Positions 17,350 to 26,522 of a stretch of DNA of 64,000 nt are shown in pieces. Under the pieces are notes generated by a model. That model did no database searches. It had not been told where the DNA came from and saw only the letters and a program-made list of their open reading frames with translations. Position 1 is the stretch's first letter, and each line of letters starts with the position of its first letter. Source of the stretch: CAIKBL01 sp964555355. Lineage in GTDB: Bacteria; Pseudomonadota; Gammaproteobacteria; Ga0077536. The stretch is taken from positions 272,177-336,176 of the forward strand of contig CAZKRY010000006.1 of NCBI GenBank assembly GCA_964555355.1, written 5' to 3'. The position numbers were made by a program, and so were the translations under genes.

Positions 17350-18105
17350 TTAACCGGAAATATGCAGTGTTTTGCCGTGCTCGGTTGCCTGGTCGCTCAG
17401 CAGATATGCGAAGTAGGGAGCGACGATGCCAGGCTCGGGCAAGGAGCTTGGATCTTCCGCGGGGTAGGCTTGTGCGCGCATGCGTGTTCGTAGACGTCCC
17501 GGGTTAAGCGAATTTACGCGCACCTGAGTCGATTGACGCATCTCATCCGCGAGCGTTTGCATCATACCTTCAAGCGCAAATTTCGACGCCGCATAAGCGC
17601 CCCAATAGGCTCGGCCCTGTCGCCCAACCGAGGACGATACAAATACCACCGACGCGCTTATGGCGGCGCGAAGTAGCGGCAGGCATTCCCGCAAAAGTAG
17701 GTACGCGCTGTGAACGTTGATCTGAAACACGCGCGCCCACAGTAGCGGATCCGAAGTTTCGAGTGGCGCAAGTTCACCGAGTAAGCCGGCATTCAACACG
17801 AGGCCATGCAATTGGGCATGGCGCTCGGCAATCAGTTGGCCGATCGTTTCGTAATCGGCAAACTGGGCGCCCTCAAGATTGAAGGGAATGAGCGTGGGCG
17901 AACAGGTGCCCAGCGCTTCGATCTCATCAGCGACCCCTTCGAGCCGGCGCACATCTTTACCGAGCAATAAAAGATTTGCGCCGAGTTGCGCGCACTCGAG
18001 TGCGATCGCGCGCCCAAGTCCGCGCGTTGCGCCCGTTACCAGAATTGTTTTGTCGCGCAGCGCCGCCGCAGGTAGCGGCGTTGCGGCGAGCAAGGTACTT
18101 TCCAC
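17350..18105 (-). CDS. yciK: YciK-type short-chain dehydrogenase/reductase
   Basis: 251 residues from a GTG at 18105 with GGAGG four nt upstream. NAD(P)-binding TGATRGLG motif, LVLNAGLLGEL (NAG motif), catalytic Ser in VVFVSSSVGRQGRAYWGAY, and YAASK (Tyr-x3-Lys). The SSVGRKGRAYWGAY-like run and the C-terminal MRAQAYPAEDP segment identify the YciK subfamily, whose substrate is not known. It starts 10 nt after the nadB stop, so the two are probably cotranscribed. About 280 nt without a gene follow before the diguanylate cyclase; that gap holds a short GC-rich hairpin and nothing else I can recognise. Confidence 0.88.
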   Translation of the reverse strand: MESTLLAATPLPAAALRDKTILVTGATRGLGRAIALECAQLGANLLLLGKDVRRLEGVADEIEALGTCSPTLIPFNLEGAQFADYETIGQLIAERHAQLHGLVLNAGLLGELAPLETSDPLLWARVFQINVHSAYLLLRECLPLLRAAISASVVFVSSSVGRQGRAYWGAYAASKFALEGMMQTLADEMRQSTQVRVNSLNPGRLRTRMRAQAYPAEDPSSLPEPGIVAPYFAYLLSDQATEHGKTLHISG

Positions 18106-18115
18106 GAATCCTCCG

Positions 18116-19726
18116 CTAGCTAAAATCGCCCGCGCGCAGAATCGTGTCGCGCGCGTAGTTGAGATCGTCACGTTCCGGATAATCGAGCGTGAAATGCAAT
18201 CCGCGGCTTTCTTTGCGTTTTAACGCACACCGGATGATGAGTTCCGCGACTTGCACCAGGTTGCGCAATTCAATGAGATCGGCGGTTACGCGGAAATTCG
18301 CGTAAAAATCACTAATTTCCCCACGTAATAAATGCACGCGACGACGTGCACGCTCGAGGCGCTTGGTAGTACGGACGATCCCCACGTAGTCCCACATGAA
18401 GCGGCGCAGTTCATCCCAATTGTGCGCGACGACGACTTCCTCATCGGCATCCGTCACCAGGCTTTCGTCCCACGGCGGGACGGGCGGCGGCAGCGGCATC
18501 GTTGAGGCTTCATGCTCGATTACACTCGCGGCGAGCGTGGAGGTCACCAAGCACTCTAATAACGAGTTGCTCGCCATGCGATTGGCGCCATGCAGGCCTG
18601 TACACGCCACCTCTCCGATGGCGAAAAGTCCCGGGAGCGAAGTGCGTCCGGCGACATCGGTAACCACACCGCCGCATAAATAGTGTGCCGCGGGCACCAC
18701 GGGAATGGGCTGTACGGTGATATCGATCCCAAATTCGAGACACTTGCGGTAGACGTTCGGAAAGTGTCCCCGCACGAAATCGGGATCCTTGTGGCTGATA
18801 TCTAGATAGACGAAGTCCGAGCCCAGACGCTTCATTTCATAATCGATCGCACGTGCGACGATGTCGCGCGGCGCGAGTTCGGCACGCTCATCGAAGCGCG
18901 GCATAAAGCGCTCACCGTTCGGTAGCTTCAACACCCCCCCTTCGCCGCGCAGGGCCTCGGTCAGTAGAAAGGTTTTGGCTTGAGGGTGGTATAGGCAAGT
19001 CGGGTGAAATTGCACGAATTCCATGTTGGCAATCGCACATCCGGCGCGCCAGGCCATCGCGATACCGTCACCGGTCGCGACGTCTGGATTGCTGGTGTAG
19101 AGATACACTTTGCCGGCCCCACCGGTGGCCAGCACGCACCAACGGGCACGCAGCGTTTTGACCTGATTGCCAGCTTTGTCAAAGACATAGGCCCCGATGC
19201 AGCGATCGGGCGTGCCGCCAAGCTTGCCAGTGGTAATGAGGTCGATCGCGATATGCTCGGCCCATAAGGTGATGTTGGGGTGAGCTTCGACGCGCTCCAG
19301 CAAGGTGGTTTCGATGGCGCGGCCGGTGGCGTCTTCCGCGTGGACGACCCGCCTTCGACTATGTCCGCCTTCTTGCGTGAGGTGGATAGTGGGTGCGCCG
19401 TCTTCGCTTTTCACCGTGGTAAAGGGAACTCCCTGCGCCACTAGCCAATCGATACGTTCGCGGCCGTGTTCCACGATGGCTTCAACCACGTCCCGGTGGC
19501 ACAAGCCGGCGCCCGCGCGGAGCGTGTCTTCCACATGGGCTTCGATCGAATCGTCGCGGTCCATCACGGCGGAGACCCCGCCTTGCGCGTACAGGGTCGC
19601 GCCTTCGCTCAAGCCGCTCTTGGCGAGCACGCAAATCGAAAACCGGGCGGCCAAGTGTAGCGCAAGGCTCAAGCCTGCGGCGCCGCTTCCGATGATGAGC
19701 ACGTCGTAATCGTGCTGGTGTGGCAT
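18116..19726 (-). CDS. nadB: L-aspartate oxidase
   Basis: 536 residues, normal length for NadB. The FAD-dependent oxidase converts L-aspartate to iminoaspartate in the first step of NAD synthesis (with NadA). FAD-binding VLIIGSGAAGLSLALHLA at the N-terminus, then GGVSAVMDRDDS, HLTQEGGHSRRRVVHAED with the substrate-binding arginines, VQFHPTCLYHP, and GLHGANRMASNSLLECLV. GAGGG precedes the start. It is divergent from rpoE; this nadB/rpoE arrangement is widely conserved in gammaproteobacteria. Confidence 0.97.
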   Translation of the reverse strand: MPHQHDYDVLIIGSGAAGLSLALHLAARFSICVLAKSGLSEGATLYAQGGVSAVMDRDDSIEAHVEDTLRAGAGLCHRDVVEAIVEHGRERIDWLVAQGVPFTTVKSEDGAPTIHLTQEGGHSRRRVVHAEDATGRAIETTLLERVEAHPNITLWAEHIAIDLITTGKLGGTPDRCIGAYVFDKAGNQVKTLRARWCVLATGGAGKVYLYTSNPDVATGDGIAMAWRAGCAIANMEFVQFHPTCLYHPQAKTFLLTEALRGEGGVLKLPNGERFMPRFDERAELAPRDIVARAIDYEMKRLGSDFVYLDISHKDPDFVRGHFPNVYRKCLEFGIDITVQPIPVVPAAHYLCGGVVTDVAGRTSLPGLFAIGEVACTGLHGANRMASNSLLECLVTSTLAASVIEHEASTMPLPPPVPPWDESLVTDADEEVVVAHNWDELRRFMWDYVGIVRTTKRLERARRRVHLLRGEISDFYANFRVTADLIELRNLVQVAELIIRCALKRKESRGLHFTLDYPERDDLNYARDTILRAGDFS

Positions 19727-19785
19727 GGTCCCTCGCTTGCTATACTCCCGGCCGATAACGAGTTACCGGTCCGCGCCAACTACCC

Positions 19786-19813
19786 GAACTTATTTAGCAT
19801 GGTGATGGTCTAT
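19786..19813 (+). promoter_or_regulatory. Candidate sigma-E promoter of the rpoE operon
   Basis: GAACTT at 19786-19791 and GTCTAT at 19808-19813 are separated by 16 nt, close to the known sigma-E pattern (GAACTT, 16 nt, GTCTAA/TCTGA). It lies about 50 nt upstream of the rpoE ATG, where autoregulated rpoE promoters are normally found. Confidence 0.55.
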
Positions 19814-19864
19814 GCCTAAAGGTGTAGTGACGGCTCACGCGCATGATACAGGCAGACGCTGGTC

Positions 19865-20440
19865 ATGAGCGACTCTACGGACCAAGCGTTGGTCGCGCTT
19901 GCGCGTCAAGGCGACAAACGTGCGTTCGATACGTTGGTGACGCGTTATCAACATCGGATTATTAAATTGGTATCGCGCTACGTGCGTGATCGGGACGACG
20001 CTATGGATGTGGCGCAAGACGCGTTTATCAAAGCGTATCGCGCGCTGGGTAGTTTTCGTGGGGAGAGCGCCTTTTATACGTGGTTGTACCGGATCGCCAT
20101 CAATACGGCGAAAAATTACTTAACCGCGCAAGGTAGGCGACCTGCCGAAGCCGAGCTCACCGATGAAGACGGGGCGACGCTCGATGTGACCGATCTGCGG
20201 CATGACAACGAGACGCCCGAAAAGCTGTTGTTGGTCGATGAAATCAAGCGCACGGTGTTTGCGACGATCGACAGCCTGCCGGAGGAGTTGCGGACGGCAA
20301 TCATGTTGCGCGAAATGGATGGGTTAAGTTACGAAGAAATTGCGACGGCAATGGAATGCCCAGTTGGTACGGTGCGGTCGCGAATCTTTCGCGCCCGCGA
20401 GATTATTGACGGTCGCTTGAAACCGCTCCTGGAACAATGA
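19865..20440 (+). CDS. rpoE: Extracytoplasmic-stress sigma factor RpoE (AlgU)
   Basis: 191 residues, the usual length. Sigma-70 family ECF group: region 2 (about 20-90, FDTLVTRYQHRIIKLVSRYV then DAMDVAQDAFIKAYRALGSF, FYTWLYRIAINTAKNYL) and region 4 (about 130-185, LPEELRTAIMLREMDGLSYE and GTVRSRIFRAREI). It directs transcription of envelope-stress genes and is normally held by RseA. The start has no strong ribosome binding site. rseA follows with a stop/start overlap, then rseB and mucD, giving the usual sensor circuit in one operon. Confidence 0.97.
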   Translation: MSDSTDQALVALARQGDKRAFDTLVTRYQHRIIKLVSRYVRDRDDAMDVAQDAFIKAYRALGSFRGESAFYTWLYRIAINTAKNYLTAQGRRPAEAELTDEDGATLDVTDLRHDNETPEKLLLVDEIKRTVFATIDSLPEELRTAIMLREMDGLSYEEIATAMECPVGTVRSRIFRAREIIDGRLKPLLEQ

Positions 20441-20463
20441 CGCAAGAAGTCCGAGGCGAACCT

Positions 20464-21036
20464 ATGCAGCGAGAAGAGTCTATTTCCGCACTGATGGACG
20501 ATGCGGGTGACGCAGCCGACCACGAAACTCTCCCGGCACTCCTTGACGAACCCACGATGCGCGAGACTTGGGCGCGCTATCAGATGATCGGCGATGTGCT
20601 ACGCGGCGCGGAGATTTCGCCACACTCGAATCAGCTATCGGCGCGAGTAAGCGCCGCGCTCAGTCTCGAAGCGGCGTCGCCCACCCAAACCGTCGTGCCG
20701 TTTAAGCCCAAGCCGGCATCTTGGTCGCCCCCCCGGCGCATCCGTTGGGCGGCCGCCGCGGCACTGGTGTTGGGCTTCACAATTGGTTGGTCGAGCCGCT
20801 CGCCGACAGGCGGGACACCCGATCTCCAGGCCACGGCGTTCGCGCCCAACACACTGCCGACGCCAGACGAACCAAACGTTGAAGGCGAACAGGTTTCCAC
20901 ACTTTCGCCGGCCGAGTATCAACGACGAATAAATCGTTATCTCGTTAATTTTAACGAACAACGAGCGCAACTCGGCGTCTCGGGTGTGCATCCGCATGTA
21001 CGAGTCGTCGGCTTGGAAAGCGCACCCGCCGAATAG
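20464..21036 (+). CDS. rseA: Anti-sigma-E factor RseA (MucA)
   Basis: 190 residues from the ATG at 20464, which has GAGG eight nt upstream. An in-frame ATG at 20437 overlaps the rpoE stop, but the family begins at the ISALMDD motif just after the chosen start. The cytoplasmic N-terminal part binds RpoE (ISALMDD, TWARYQMIGDVLRG), a single membrane helix spans about 93-113 (WAAAAALVLGFTIGW), and the periplasmic part is the target of DegS-type cleavage and RseB. Periplasmic residues include a YQRRINRYLVNFNEQR helix typical of MucA. Cotranscribed with rpoE and rseB. Confidence 0.93.
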   Translation: MQREESISALMDDAGDAADHETLPALLDEPTMRETWARYQMIGDVLRGAEISPHSNQLSARVSAALSLEAASPTQTVVPFKPKPASWSPPRRIRWAAAAALVLGFTIGWSSRSPTGGTPDLQATAFAPNTLPTPDEPNVEGEQVSTLSPAEYQRRINRYLVNFNEQRAQLGVSGVHPHVRVVGLESAPAE

Positions 21037-21037
21037 C

Positions 21038-22009
21038 ATGGACGCGCGATTTTTGCTTCAATCAGCGCGTGGGATCGCATTCTGCCTGCTGTTATTCGCG
21101 GCAAGGCACGCAAGCGCTGAGCTCACGCTGCTCGATAAAATCGCGCAGGCCAGCAAAACGCTAGATTATCAAGGCACTTTTATTTACAGCCATGAGACTG
21201 CACTGGAAGCGCTGAGGATTGTGCATGCGGTGCGGGACGGCCAAGAGCGTGAGCGGCTAATTTCTTTGTCCGGTGCCGAACGCGAAGTCATCCGTGATGG
21301 CGCGCATGTCGCGTGTACGCTCGCGGACGACAAAGCCATTCTGGTTGAACAGCGCGAAGCGCCACAGCTCTTTGGTTTGGCGCTGACGAAGTCGTTGGAC
21401 CAAGCTGGGCAACATTACACAATTAAGCCGTTGGGAACCGAACGAGTCGCCGGTCGCATTACGGACGTCATGCTAATCGCCCCGAAAACCCAGGACCGTT
21501 ACAGCTACCAACTTTGGATAGATCAGGCAACCTATCTGCCGCTCCGCTCGATGGTGCTCGGCGCGGGTAATAAGGTGCTCGAACAAATGATGTTCACCAT
21601 GGTCGAGATTGGGATGCCTATCCCAGACTCGGCGCTGGCCAACGAGCTAACGGGCGCGGGCTATACGCAATATACGAGTCATGCGGTGTCGGCGCAGGGC
21701 AATGCCGACGATATCCCGCCGCCTTCAGTCGGCTGGGTACCAAGCGGATTTAATCTGAAAGATACGCACCGCCAACGCTCGAACGCGAATGGCGTCGTGG
21801 TCCAGCACGCGGTATTCACCGATGGCCTAGCGATGGTCTCGGTGTTTGTCGAGAAACTGTCCGGTGGTACTCCGCCCCTCCAAGGCTACTCATCGATGGG
21901 GGCGGTCAACGCCTTTAGTAGACTCGATCACGAATACCAGATTACTGTGGTTGGGGAGATCCCGCAGGCCACTGTACGTAAAATTGCCGCGTCGGTGGTC
22001 GTCAACTAA
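21038..22009 (+). CDS. rseB: Sigma-E regulatory protein RseB (MucB)
   Basis: 323 residues beginning one nt after rseA. A signal peptide ends near ARHASA (residue 26). The mature protein shows the two MucB/RseB domains: the large lipoprotein-localisation-like domain (LLDKIAQASKTLDYQGTFIY, then GTERVAGR and PLRSMVLG) and the small C-terminal domain (about 215-320, WVPSGFNLKD, VQHAVFTDGLAMVSVFVE). RseB binds the periplasmic part of RseA and protects it until it senses misplaced lipopolysaccharide or lipoprotein. The next gene is mucD; the mucC/rseC gene often found between them is absent. Confidence 0.95.
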   Translation: MDARFLLQSARGIAFCLLLFAARHASAELTLLDKIAQASKTLDYQGTFIYSHETALEALRIVHAVRDGQERERLISLSGAEREVIRDGAHVACTLADDKAILVEQREAPQLFGLALTKSLDQAGQHYTIKPLGTERVAGRITDVMLIAPKTQDRYSYQLWIDQATYLPLRSMVLGAGNKVLEQMMFTMVEIGMPIPDSALANELTGAGYTQYTSHAVSAQGNADDIPPPSVGWVPSGFNLKDTHRQRSNANGVVVQHAVFTDGLAMVSVFVEKLSGGTPPLQGYSSMGAVNAFSRLDHEYQITVVGEIPQATVRKIAASVVVN

Positions 22010-22060
22010 CCAGGCTAGGCCCTTCAGGTGCCGTTCGCCTCTCAAGCTATCGTTAAAACT

Positions 22061-23539
22061 ATGTCGCCTATTTCAAACTCAAATCGCTCGCTCTCGCTTG
22101 TTCTTTTATCCGCCTTGCTCACGTTCGGTTGCGTTAACGCTTCGGCGGTTAGCCTCGCCGGTACACTTCCAGATTTCACGGCGCTCGTTAAACAGAACAG
22201 CGCGGCCGTCGTCAATATCAGTACTTCCGGCGACAAGCGCGCGCGGCAACACCGCGAACAACCTGAGCTGCCTCCGGGCTTTTCGATTCCAAACGTACCG
22301 GACGACAGCCCACTCAACGACTTCTTTCGCAAATATTTTGAGGAACAAGAACCCGAGGGCCGTGGCGAGATGATGCCGCGGGCTTCGTTGGGGTCGGGTT
22401 TCATTATTTCCAAGGACGGCTATGTCATCTCTAACTATCACGTGGTCAAGGATGCCGAAGAAGTCATTGTCCGTTTGAGCGATCGCCGAGAGTTTCCGGC
22501 AAAAATTGTCGGCACTGATCCGCGAAGTGATATCGCGGTGCTGAAAGTGGACGCCGAAGACGATCTGCCGATGTTGAAACTCGGCAATACGGAAGAGTTG
22601 GAAGTCGGTGAGTGGGTATTGGCGATCGGATCCCCATTCGGATTTGACCATTCGGTAACCGCGGGAATCGTGAGCGCAAAGGGCCGGAGCCTGCCGAACG
22701 AAAACTATGTGCCGTTTATTCAAACGGACGTCGCGATTAACCCCGGTAATTCCGGGGGGCCGCTATTTAACCTGGACGGCGAAGTCATCGGGGTCAACTC
22801 TCAGATCTATAGCCGCACGGGCGGCTTCATGGGACTTTCGTTCGCCATCCCAATCGATGTCGTCATGAACGTATATGGGCAAATCCGTGATCACGGCGAA
22901 GTGAGTCGTGGCTGGCTAGGCGTGCTGATCCAAGACGTGACGGCCGAACTCGCGGAATCATTTCGGATGAGCAAACCGCACGGCGCGCTGGTTTCAAAGG
23001 TTCTACCGGATAGCCCGGCTGAGAAAGCCGGAGTTGAAGCAGGCGATGTCATTACCAAGTTCGATGGACACGAAATTGAAACGTCATCCGATCTGCCCCC
23101 ATTGGTCGGCGCGGCGAGGGTTGACCAACCCATCACGGTCGAGGTAATGCGCGAAGGCAAAATGCGCTCGCTCAGCATCACAATCGGTAAGCTGCCGGCG
23201 CAAGAAGACGAAGTTTTGGCTGAAGCAGCGGACGAGCCGGCGTCAGGCGGTCAAAAAATTCCGCGGCTTTCGGTCGTTGCGCGGGACCTGAGTCCTGCCG
23301 AACGCAAGAAGCTCGAGTTGACCGGACCTGGTGTGCTTATCGAGAAAGTAAATGACGGTGTAGCGCGCGAGGCTGGACTGCGGCCAGGGGATGTCATCTC
23401 GCAAATTAACTTCAAGGAAACTGGCTCTGTGAAAGAACTCGTTGCGGCCGTGAACGCGTTGAATGCGGGCGCCAAGGTGCCAATGCTGGTTAATCGCCAG
23501 GGCAACCCTATTTTCATGGCGCTTAAATTGGCGGAATGA
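22061..23539 (+). CDS. mucD: Periplasmic serine protease DegQ/MucD
   Basis: 492 residues from the ATG at 22061. An in-frame GTG at 22028 is possible; neither has a clear ribosome binding site, and the shorter form gives a better signal peptide (SLVLLSALLTFGC). HtrA-family protease and chaperone: catalytic triad His127 (SNYHVV), Asp157 (RSDIAV) and Ser231 (GNSGGP), then two PDZ domains (about 290-375 and 400-490, with RGWLGVLIQDV and GPGVLIEKV). It degrades unfolded envelope proteins and in the sigma-E context removes signals for alginate-type responses. DegP, DegQ and MucD names overlap; the operon position favours MucD. Confidence 0.93.
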   Translation: MSPISNSNRSLSLVLLSALLTFGCVNASAVSLAGTLPDFTALVKQNSAAVVNISTSGDKRARQHREQPELPPGFSIPNVPDDSPLNDFFRKYFEEQEPEGRGEMMPRASLGSGFIISKDGYVISNYHVVKDAEEVIVRLSDRREFPAKIVGTDPRSDIAVLKVDAEDDLPMLKLGNTEELEVGEWVLAIGSPFGFDHSVTAGIVSAKGRSLPNENYVPFIQTDVAINPGNSGGPLFNLDGEVIGVNSQIYSRTGGFMGLSFAIPIDVVMNVYGQIRDHGEVSRGWLGVLIQDVTAELAESFRMSKPHGALVSKVLPDSPAEKAGVEAGDVITKFDGHEIETSSDLPPLVGAARVDQPITVEVMREGKMRSLSITIGKLPAQEDEVLAEAADEPASGGQKIPRLSVVARDLSPAERKKLELTGPGVLIEKVNDGVAREAGLRPGDVISQINFKETGSVKELVAAVNALNAGAKVPMLVNRQGNPIFMALKLAE

Positions 23540-23545
23540 CACGCA

Positions 23546-23797
23546 GTGGGTGAGGCGTCATACCAGTTGTTTGTACGCGCCGATTGTGAACTGTGCGAAG
23601 CGCTACACGCGGCGCTCGCATCACACGAGGAAGTGTTGGCGCGCGGCTTAACGCTGGTGGACATTGACTCCGAGGCGCGTTTGCAAACGCTTTATCACTA
23701 CCGAATTCCGGTGCTCGTACTCGGCGAGCGGGAAATCTGGAGCGGTCCCTATGACCCACACGGGTTGGCGATCGCACTTGCTTCGCAACTGACGTGA
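23546..23797 (+). CDS. Small glutaredoxin-like protein (DUF836)
   Basis: 83 residues from a GTG at 23546, six nt after the mucD stop. Thioredoxin-like fold with redox motif CELC (residues 14-17), a following helix ALHAALASHEEV and the cis-proline segment YHYRIPVLVLG. Glutaredoxins of this DUF836 type are of unproven function. The operon position behind a periplasmic protease might suggest a link to envelope stress, but there is no signal peptide, so it should act in the cytoplasm. Confidence 0.82.
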   Translation: MGEASYQLFVRADCELCEALHAALASHEEVLARGLTLVDIDSEARLQTLYHYRIPVLVLGEREIWSGPYDPHGLAIALASQLT

Positions 23798-23927
23798 CGG
23801 CGCCGCAGCCGAGGGGTGGGCAGGCGCAGGCTCACTACCAAGTGCCTTGCTGTCCTAGGTCGATGGTATCGGGTAAGATGCGGCGCCTTCCGATGCAATG
23901 ACTTGGGCGTCCTCAGTTCCCTCCCTT

Positions 23928-25718
23928 ATGCAGCATATCCGTAACTTTTCGATCATCGCCCACGTCGATCATGGCAAATCCACGCTCGCTGACCGCTTCA
24001 TCCAAATTTGCGGAGGATTAAGCGCGCGCGAAATGTCGGAGCAAGTTCTCGACTCAATGGACTTGGAGCGCGAACGCGGAATTACCATCAAAGCGCAGAG
24101 CGTGAGCTTGCAATACAAGGCACCCAATGGCGCCGAATACTTGCTGAATTTTATCGACACGCCCGGACACGTCGACTTTAGTTACGAAGTGTCGCGTTCG
24201 CTTGCGGCGTGCGAAGGGGCGCTACTCGTCGTCGACGCCGCGCAGGGCGTGGAAGCGCAATCGGTCGCGAATTGCCATAAGGCGGTGGACCAGGGGCTTG
24301 AAGTCGTTCCCGTCTTGAACAAGATTGATTTGCCCGCGGCCGATCCCGAACGCGTCGCTCAAGAAATCGAAAACATCATCGGCATCGATGCCACCGATGC
24401 CGCTTTGGTAAGCGCTAAATCCGGGATCGGTGTGCCCGAACTCTTAGAGCGTTTGGTCAACCTAATTCCACCGCCGAAAGGCGACCCGACCGCGCCGCTT
24501 AAGGCACTTATCATCGACTCGTGGTTCGATAACTATCTTGGCGTGGTTTCTCTCGTGCGCATATTCGATGGTGAATTGGTGTCGGGCGCGCGGATCCGGA
24601 TCATGTCGACCGGGCGGGATGTCGAGGTCAGCGAAGTCGGCATTTTTACGCCAAAGCGCGTTAAGACGGATCGGCTCGGTACCGGCGAGGTGGGTTTTGT
24701 CGTTGCCGGAATCAAAGATATCAACGGTGCGCCGGTGGGTGACACGATCACGAATGCACAGCGTCCGGCATCACAGGCCTTACCGGGATTTCAAAAATCA
24801 AAACCCAATGTATTCGCCGGGCTCTATCCGATTGAGTCTTCGGAATTTGAAGCTTTTCGCGAGGCGCTTGCCAAACTTAGATTAAACGACGCCGCGCTTT
24901 CCTACGAGCCGGAAACTTCGGAAGCGCTCGGCTTTGGATTCCGTTGCGGCTTTCTAGGCATGCTGCATATGGAAATCGTGCAGGAGCGCCTGGAACGCGA
25001 GTACGGGATGGCGTTGATCACCACCGCGCCCACGGTGGTTTACGAAGTTGAATTACGCAGTCGCGAGATCCTCTTGGTCGATAATCCAGCGCGGCTTCCC
25101 GATCCCGGAACGGTGATTGAAATTAGAGAGCCGATTATCGTCGCGGAATTACTCACGCCTCAGGAATATCTCGGCAATGTCATTGCGCTTTGTGTTGAGA
25201 AGCGTGGGGTGCAGACCAAGTTGAATTTCGCCGGCACCCAAGTGGCGGTCGGGTACGAGCTGCCGTTGTCAGAGATGGTGTTCGATTTCTTTGACCGCTT
25301 GAAATCCGTCACCCGCGGCTATGCGTCGATGGACTATCATTTTCACTGTTATCGGCCGGCCGACATGGTCAAGGTCGATATCCTCATCAACAACGAAAAG
25401 GTCGATGCGTTGTCAGTGATCGTGCATCGTAACCAAGCGCAAATGCGCGGTCGCGAACTGGTGGCGAAGATGCGCGAAATCATCCCTCGCCAGATGTTTG
25501 AAGTGGCGATCCAGGCCGCAATCGGTTCCAAGATTATCGCGCGCGAAAGCGTGAAAGCCATGCGCAAAAACGTCACCGCAAAATGCTATGGCGGCGATAT
25601 CACGCGCAAGCGCAAATTGTTGGAAAAGCAAAAAGAAGGCAAAAAGCGCTTGAAGCAGGTGGGTTCGGTCGAAATTCCTCAAGAAGCCTTTATGGCGGTG
25701 CTAAAGGTAGGCAAATAA
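23928..25718 (+). CDS. lepA: Elongation factor 4 (LepA)
   Basis: 596 residues (E. coli LepA has 599). A ribosome-bound GTPase that back-translocates or helps ribosome assembly. G motifs: AHVDHGKST (G1), DTPGH (G3), NKIDLP (G4), SAKSG (G5); the rest follows EF-G domains II, III and V plus the LepA-specific C-terminus (ITRKRKLLEKQKEGKKR). The ATG at 23928 begins directly at IRNFSIIAHVDHG; earlier in-frame starts exist and none has a good ribosome binding site. The 130 nt before it hold an 8-bp inverted repeat (23799-23806 and 23880-23887) of unclear meaning. lepB follows with a one-nt overlap. Confidence 0.97.
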   Translation: MQHIRNFSIIAHVDHGKSTLADRFIQICGGLSAREMSEQVLDSMDLERERGITIKAQSVSLQYKAPNGAEYLLNFIDTPGHVDFSYEVSRSLAACEGALLVVDAAQGVEAQSVANCHKAVDQGLEVVPVLNKIDLPAADPERVAQEIENIIGIDATDAALVSAKSGIGVPELLERLVNLIPPPKGDPTAPLKALIIDSWFDNYLGVVSLVRIFDGELVSGARIRIMSTGRDVEVSEVGIFTPKRVKTDRLGTGEVGFVVAGIKDINGAPVGDTITNAQRPASQALPGFQKSKPNVFAGLYPIESSEFEAFREALAKLRLNDAALSYEPETSEALGFGFRCGFLGMLHMEIVQERLEREYGMALITTAPTVVYEVELRSREILLVDNPARLPDPGTVIEIREPIIVAELLTPQEYLGNVIALCVEKRGVQTKLNFAGTQVAVGYELPLSEMVFDFFDRLKSVTRGYASMDYHFHCYRPADMVKVDILINNEKVDALSVIVHRNQAQMRGRELVAKMREIIPRQMFEVAIQAAIGSKIIARESVKAMRKNVTAKCYGGDITRKRKLLEKQKEGKKRLKQVGSVEIPQEAFMAVLKVGK

Positions 25719-26506
25719 TGGTTTTTGATTTTTCGGCCGTCATGGTCCTGTTGGTCGCGGCGAGCGGCGGTATTTGGGCGTTTGATGCGTGGCGGCTCGC
25801 GCCGTCGCGCCGCGTGCGCAACGCAACCCTACCGGTAGAGCGACAGCTTGCCGAACCCGTCATCGTGGAACACGCCAAGTCGTTTTTCCCGATTTTTCTA
25901 ATCGTGCTTTTCCTCCGTTCGTTTTTGGTCGAGCCATTCCGGATCCCATCGGGTTCGATGATCCCAACCTTGGTGGTGGGTGATTTTATTCTGGTCAATA
26001 AATTTACTTACGGCCTGCGTTTACCGGTGTTGAATAGCAAATTTGTCCCGCTCGGCACGCCAGCGCGTGGCGATGTTGTGGTTTTTCGATATCCGGAAGA
26101 CCCTTCCACGCCGTTCATTAAACGGGTGGTGGGGCTACCGGGTGATCGAATCGGCTACAAGGACAAGCAAGTGTACCTAAACGGCCAACCGCTTAAATAT
26201 GAGTCGTTAGGTTCCTACGTGGGGCTTAAATCTTCATCCGTGCATACGGGAGCTAAACATTTAACGGAGCAATTGGACAAAGTAACCCACGAAATCCTGA
26301 TTACGCCGATGGCCCCCACCATTGACGGCGAATTTGAGGTGCCAGCGGGGGAGTATTTCGTCCTTGGCGACAATCGTGATAACAGCCGCGATTCCCGCTA
26401 TTGGGGATTTGTGCCGGACGAGAATTTAATCGGGCGGGCGTTTATGATCTGGATGAACTGGGATAATGGACCGGAATTCGGTCGAATCGGTACAGGAATC
26501 AAATGA
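25718..26506 (+). CDS. lepB: Signal peptidase I
   Basis: 262 residues; the start overlaps the lepA stop (TAATG). Two N-terminal membrane segments (about 1-22 and 50-68) anchor the enzyme in the inner membrane with its active site in the periplasm, where it removes signal peptides. The catalytic dyad is Ser80 in PSGSMIPTL and Lys135 in FIKRVVGLPGD; the GDNRDNSRDSRYWGFVP box is intact. lepA-lepB-rnc-era is the classic gammaproteobacterial order. Confidence 0.97.
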   Translation: MVFDFSAVMVLLVAASGGIWAFDAWRLAPSRRVRNATLPVERQLAEPVIVEHAKSFFPIFLIVLFLRSFLVEPFRIPSGSMIPTLVVGDFILVNKFTYGLRLPVLNSKFVPLGTPARGDVVVFRYPEDPSTPFIKRVVGLPGDRIGYKDKQVYLNGQPLKYESLGSYVGLKSSSVHTGAKHLTEQLDKVTHEILITPMAPTIDGEFEVPAGEYFVLGDNRDNSRDSRYWGFVPDENLIGRAFMIWMNWDNGPEFGRIGTGIK

Positions 26507-26522
26507 ACCAAGAGGGGGAGCA

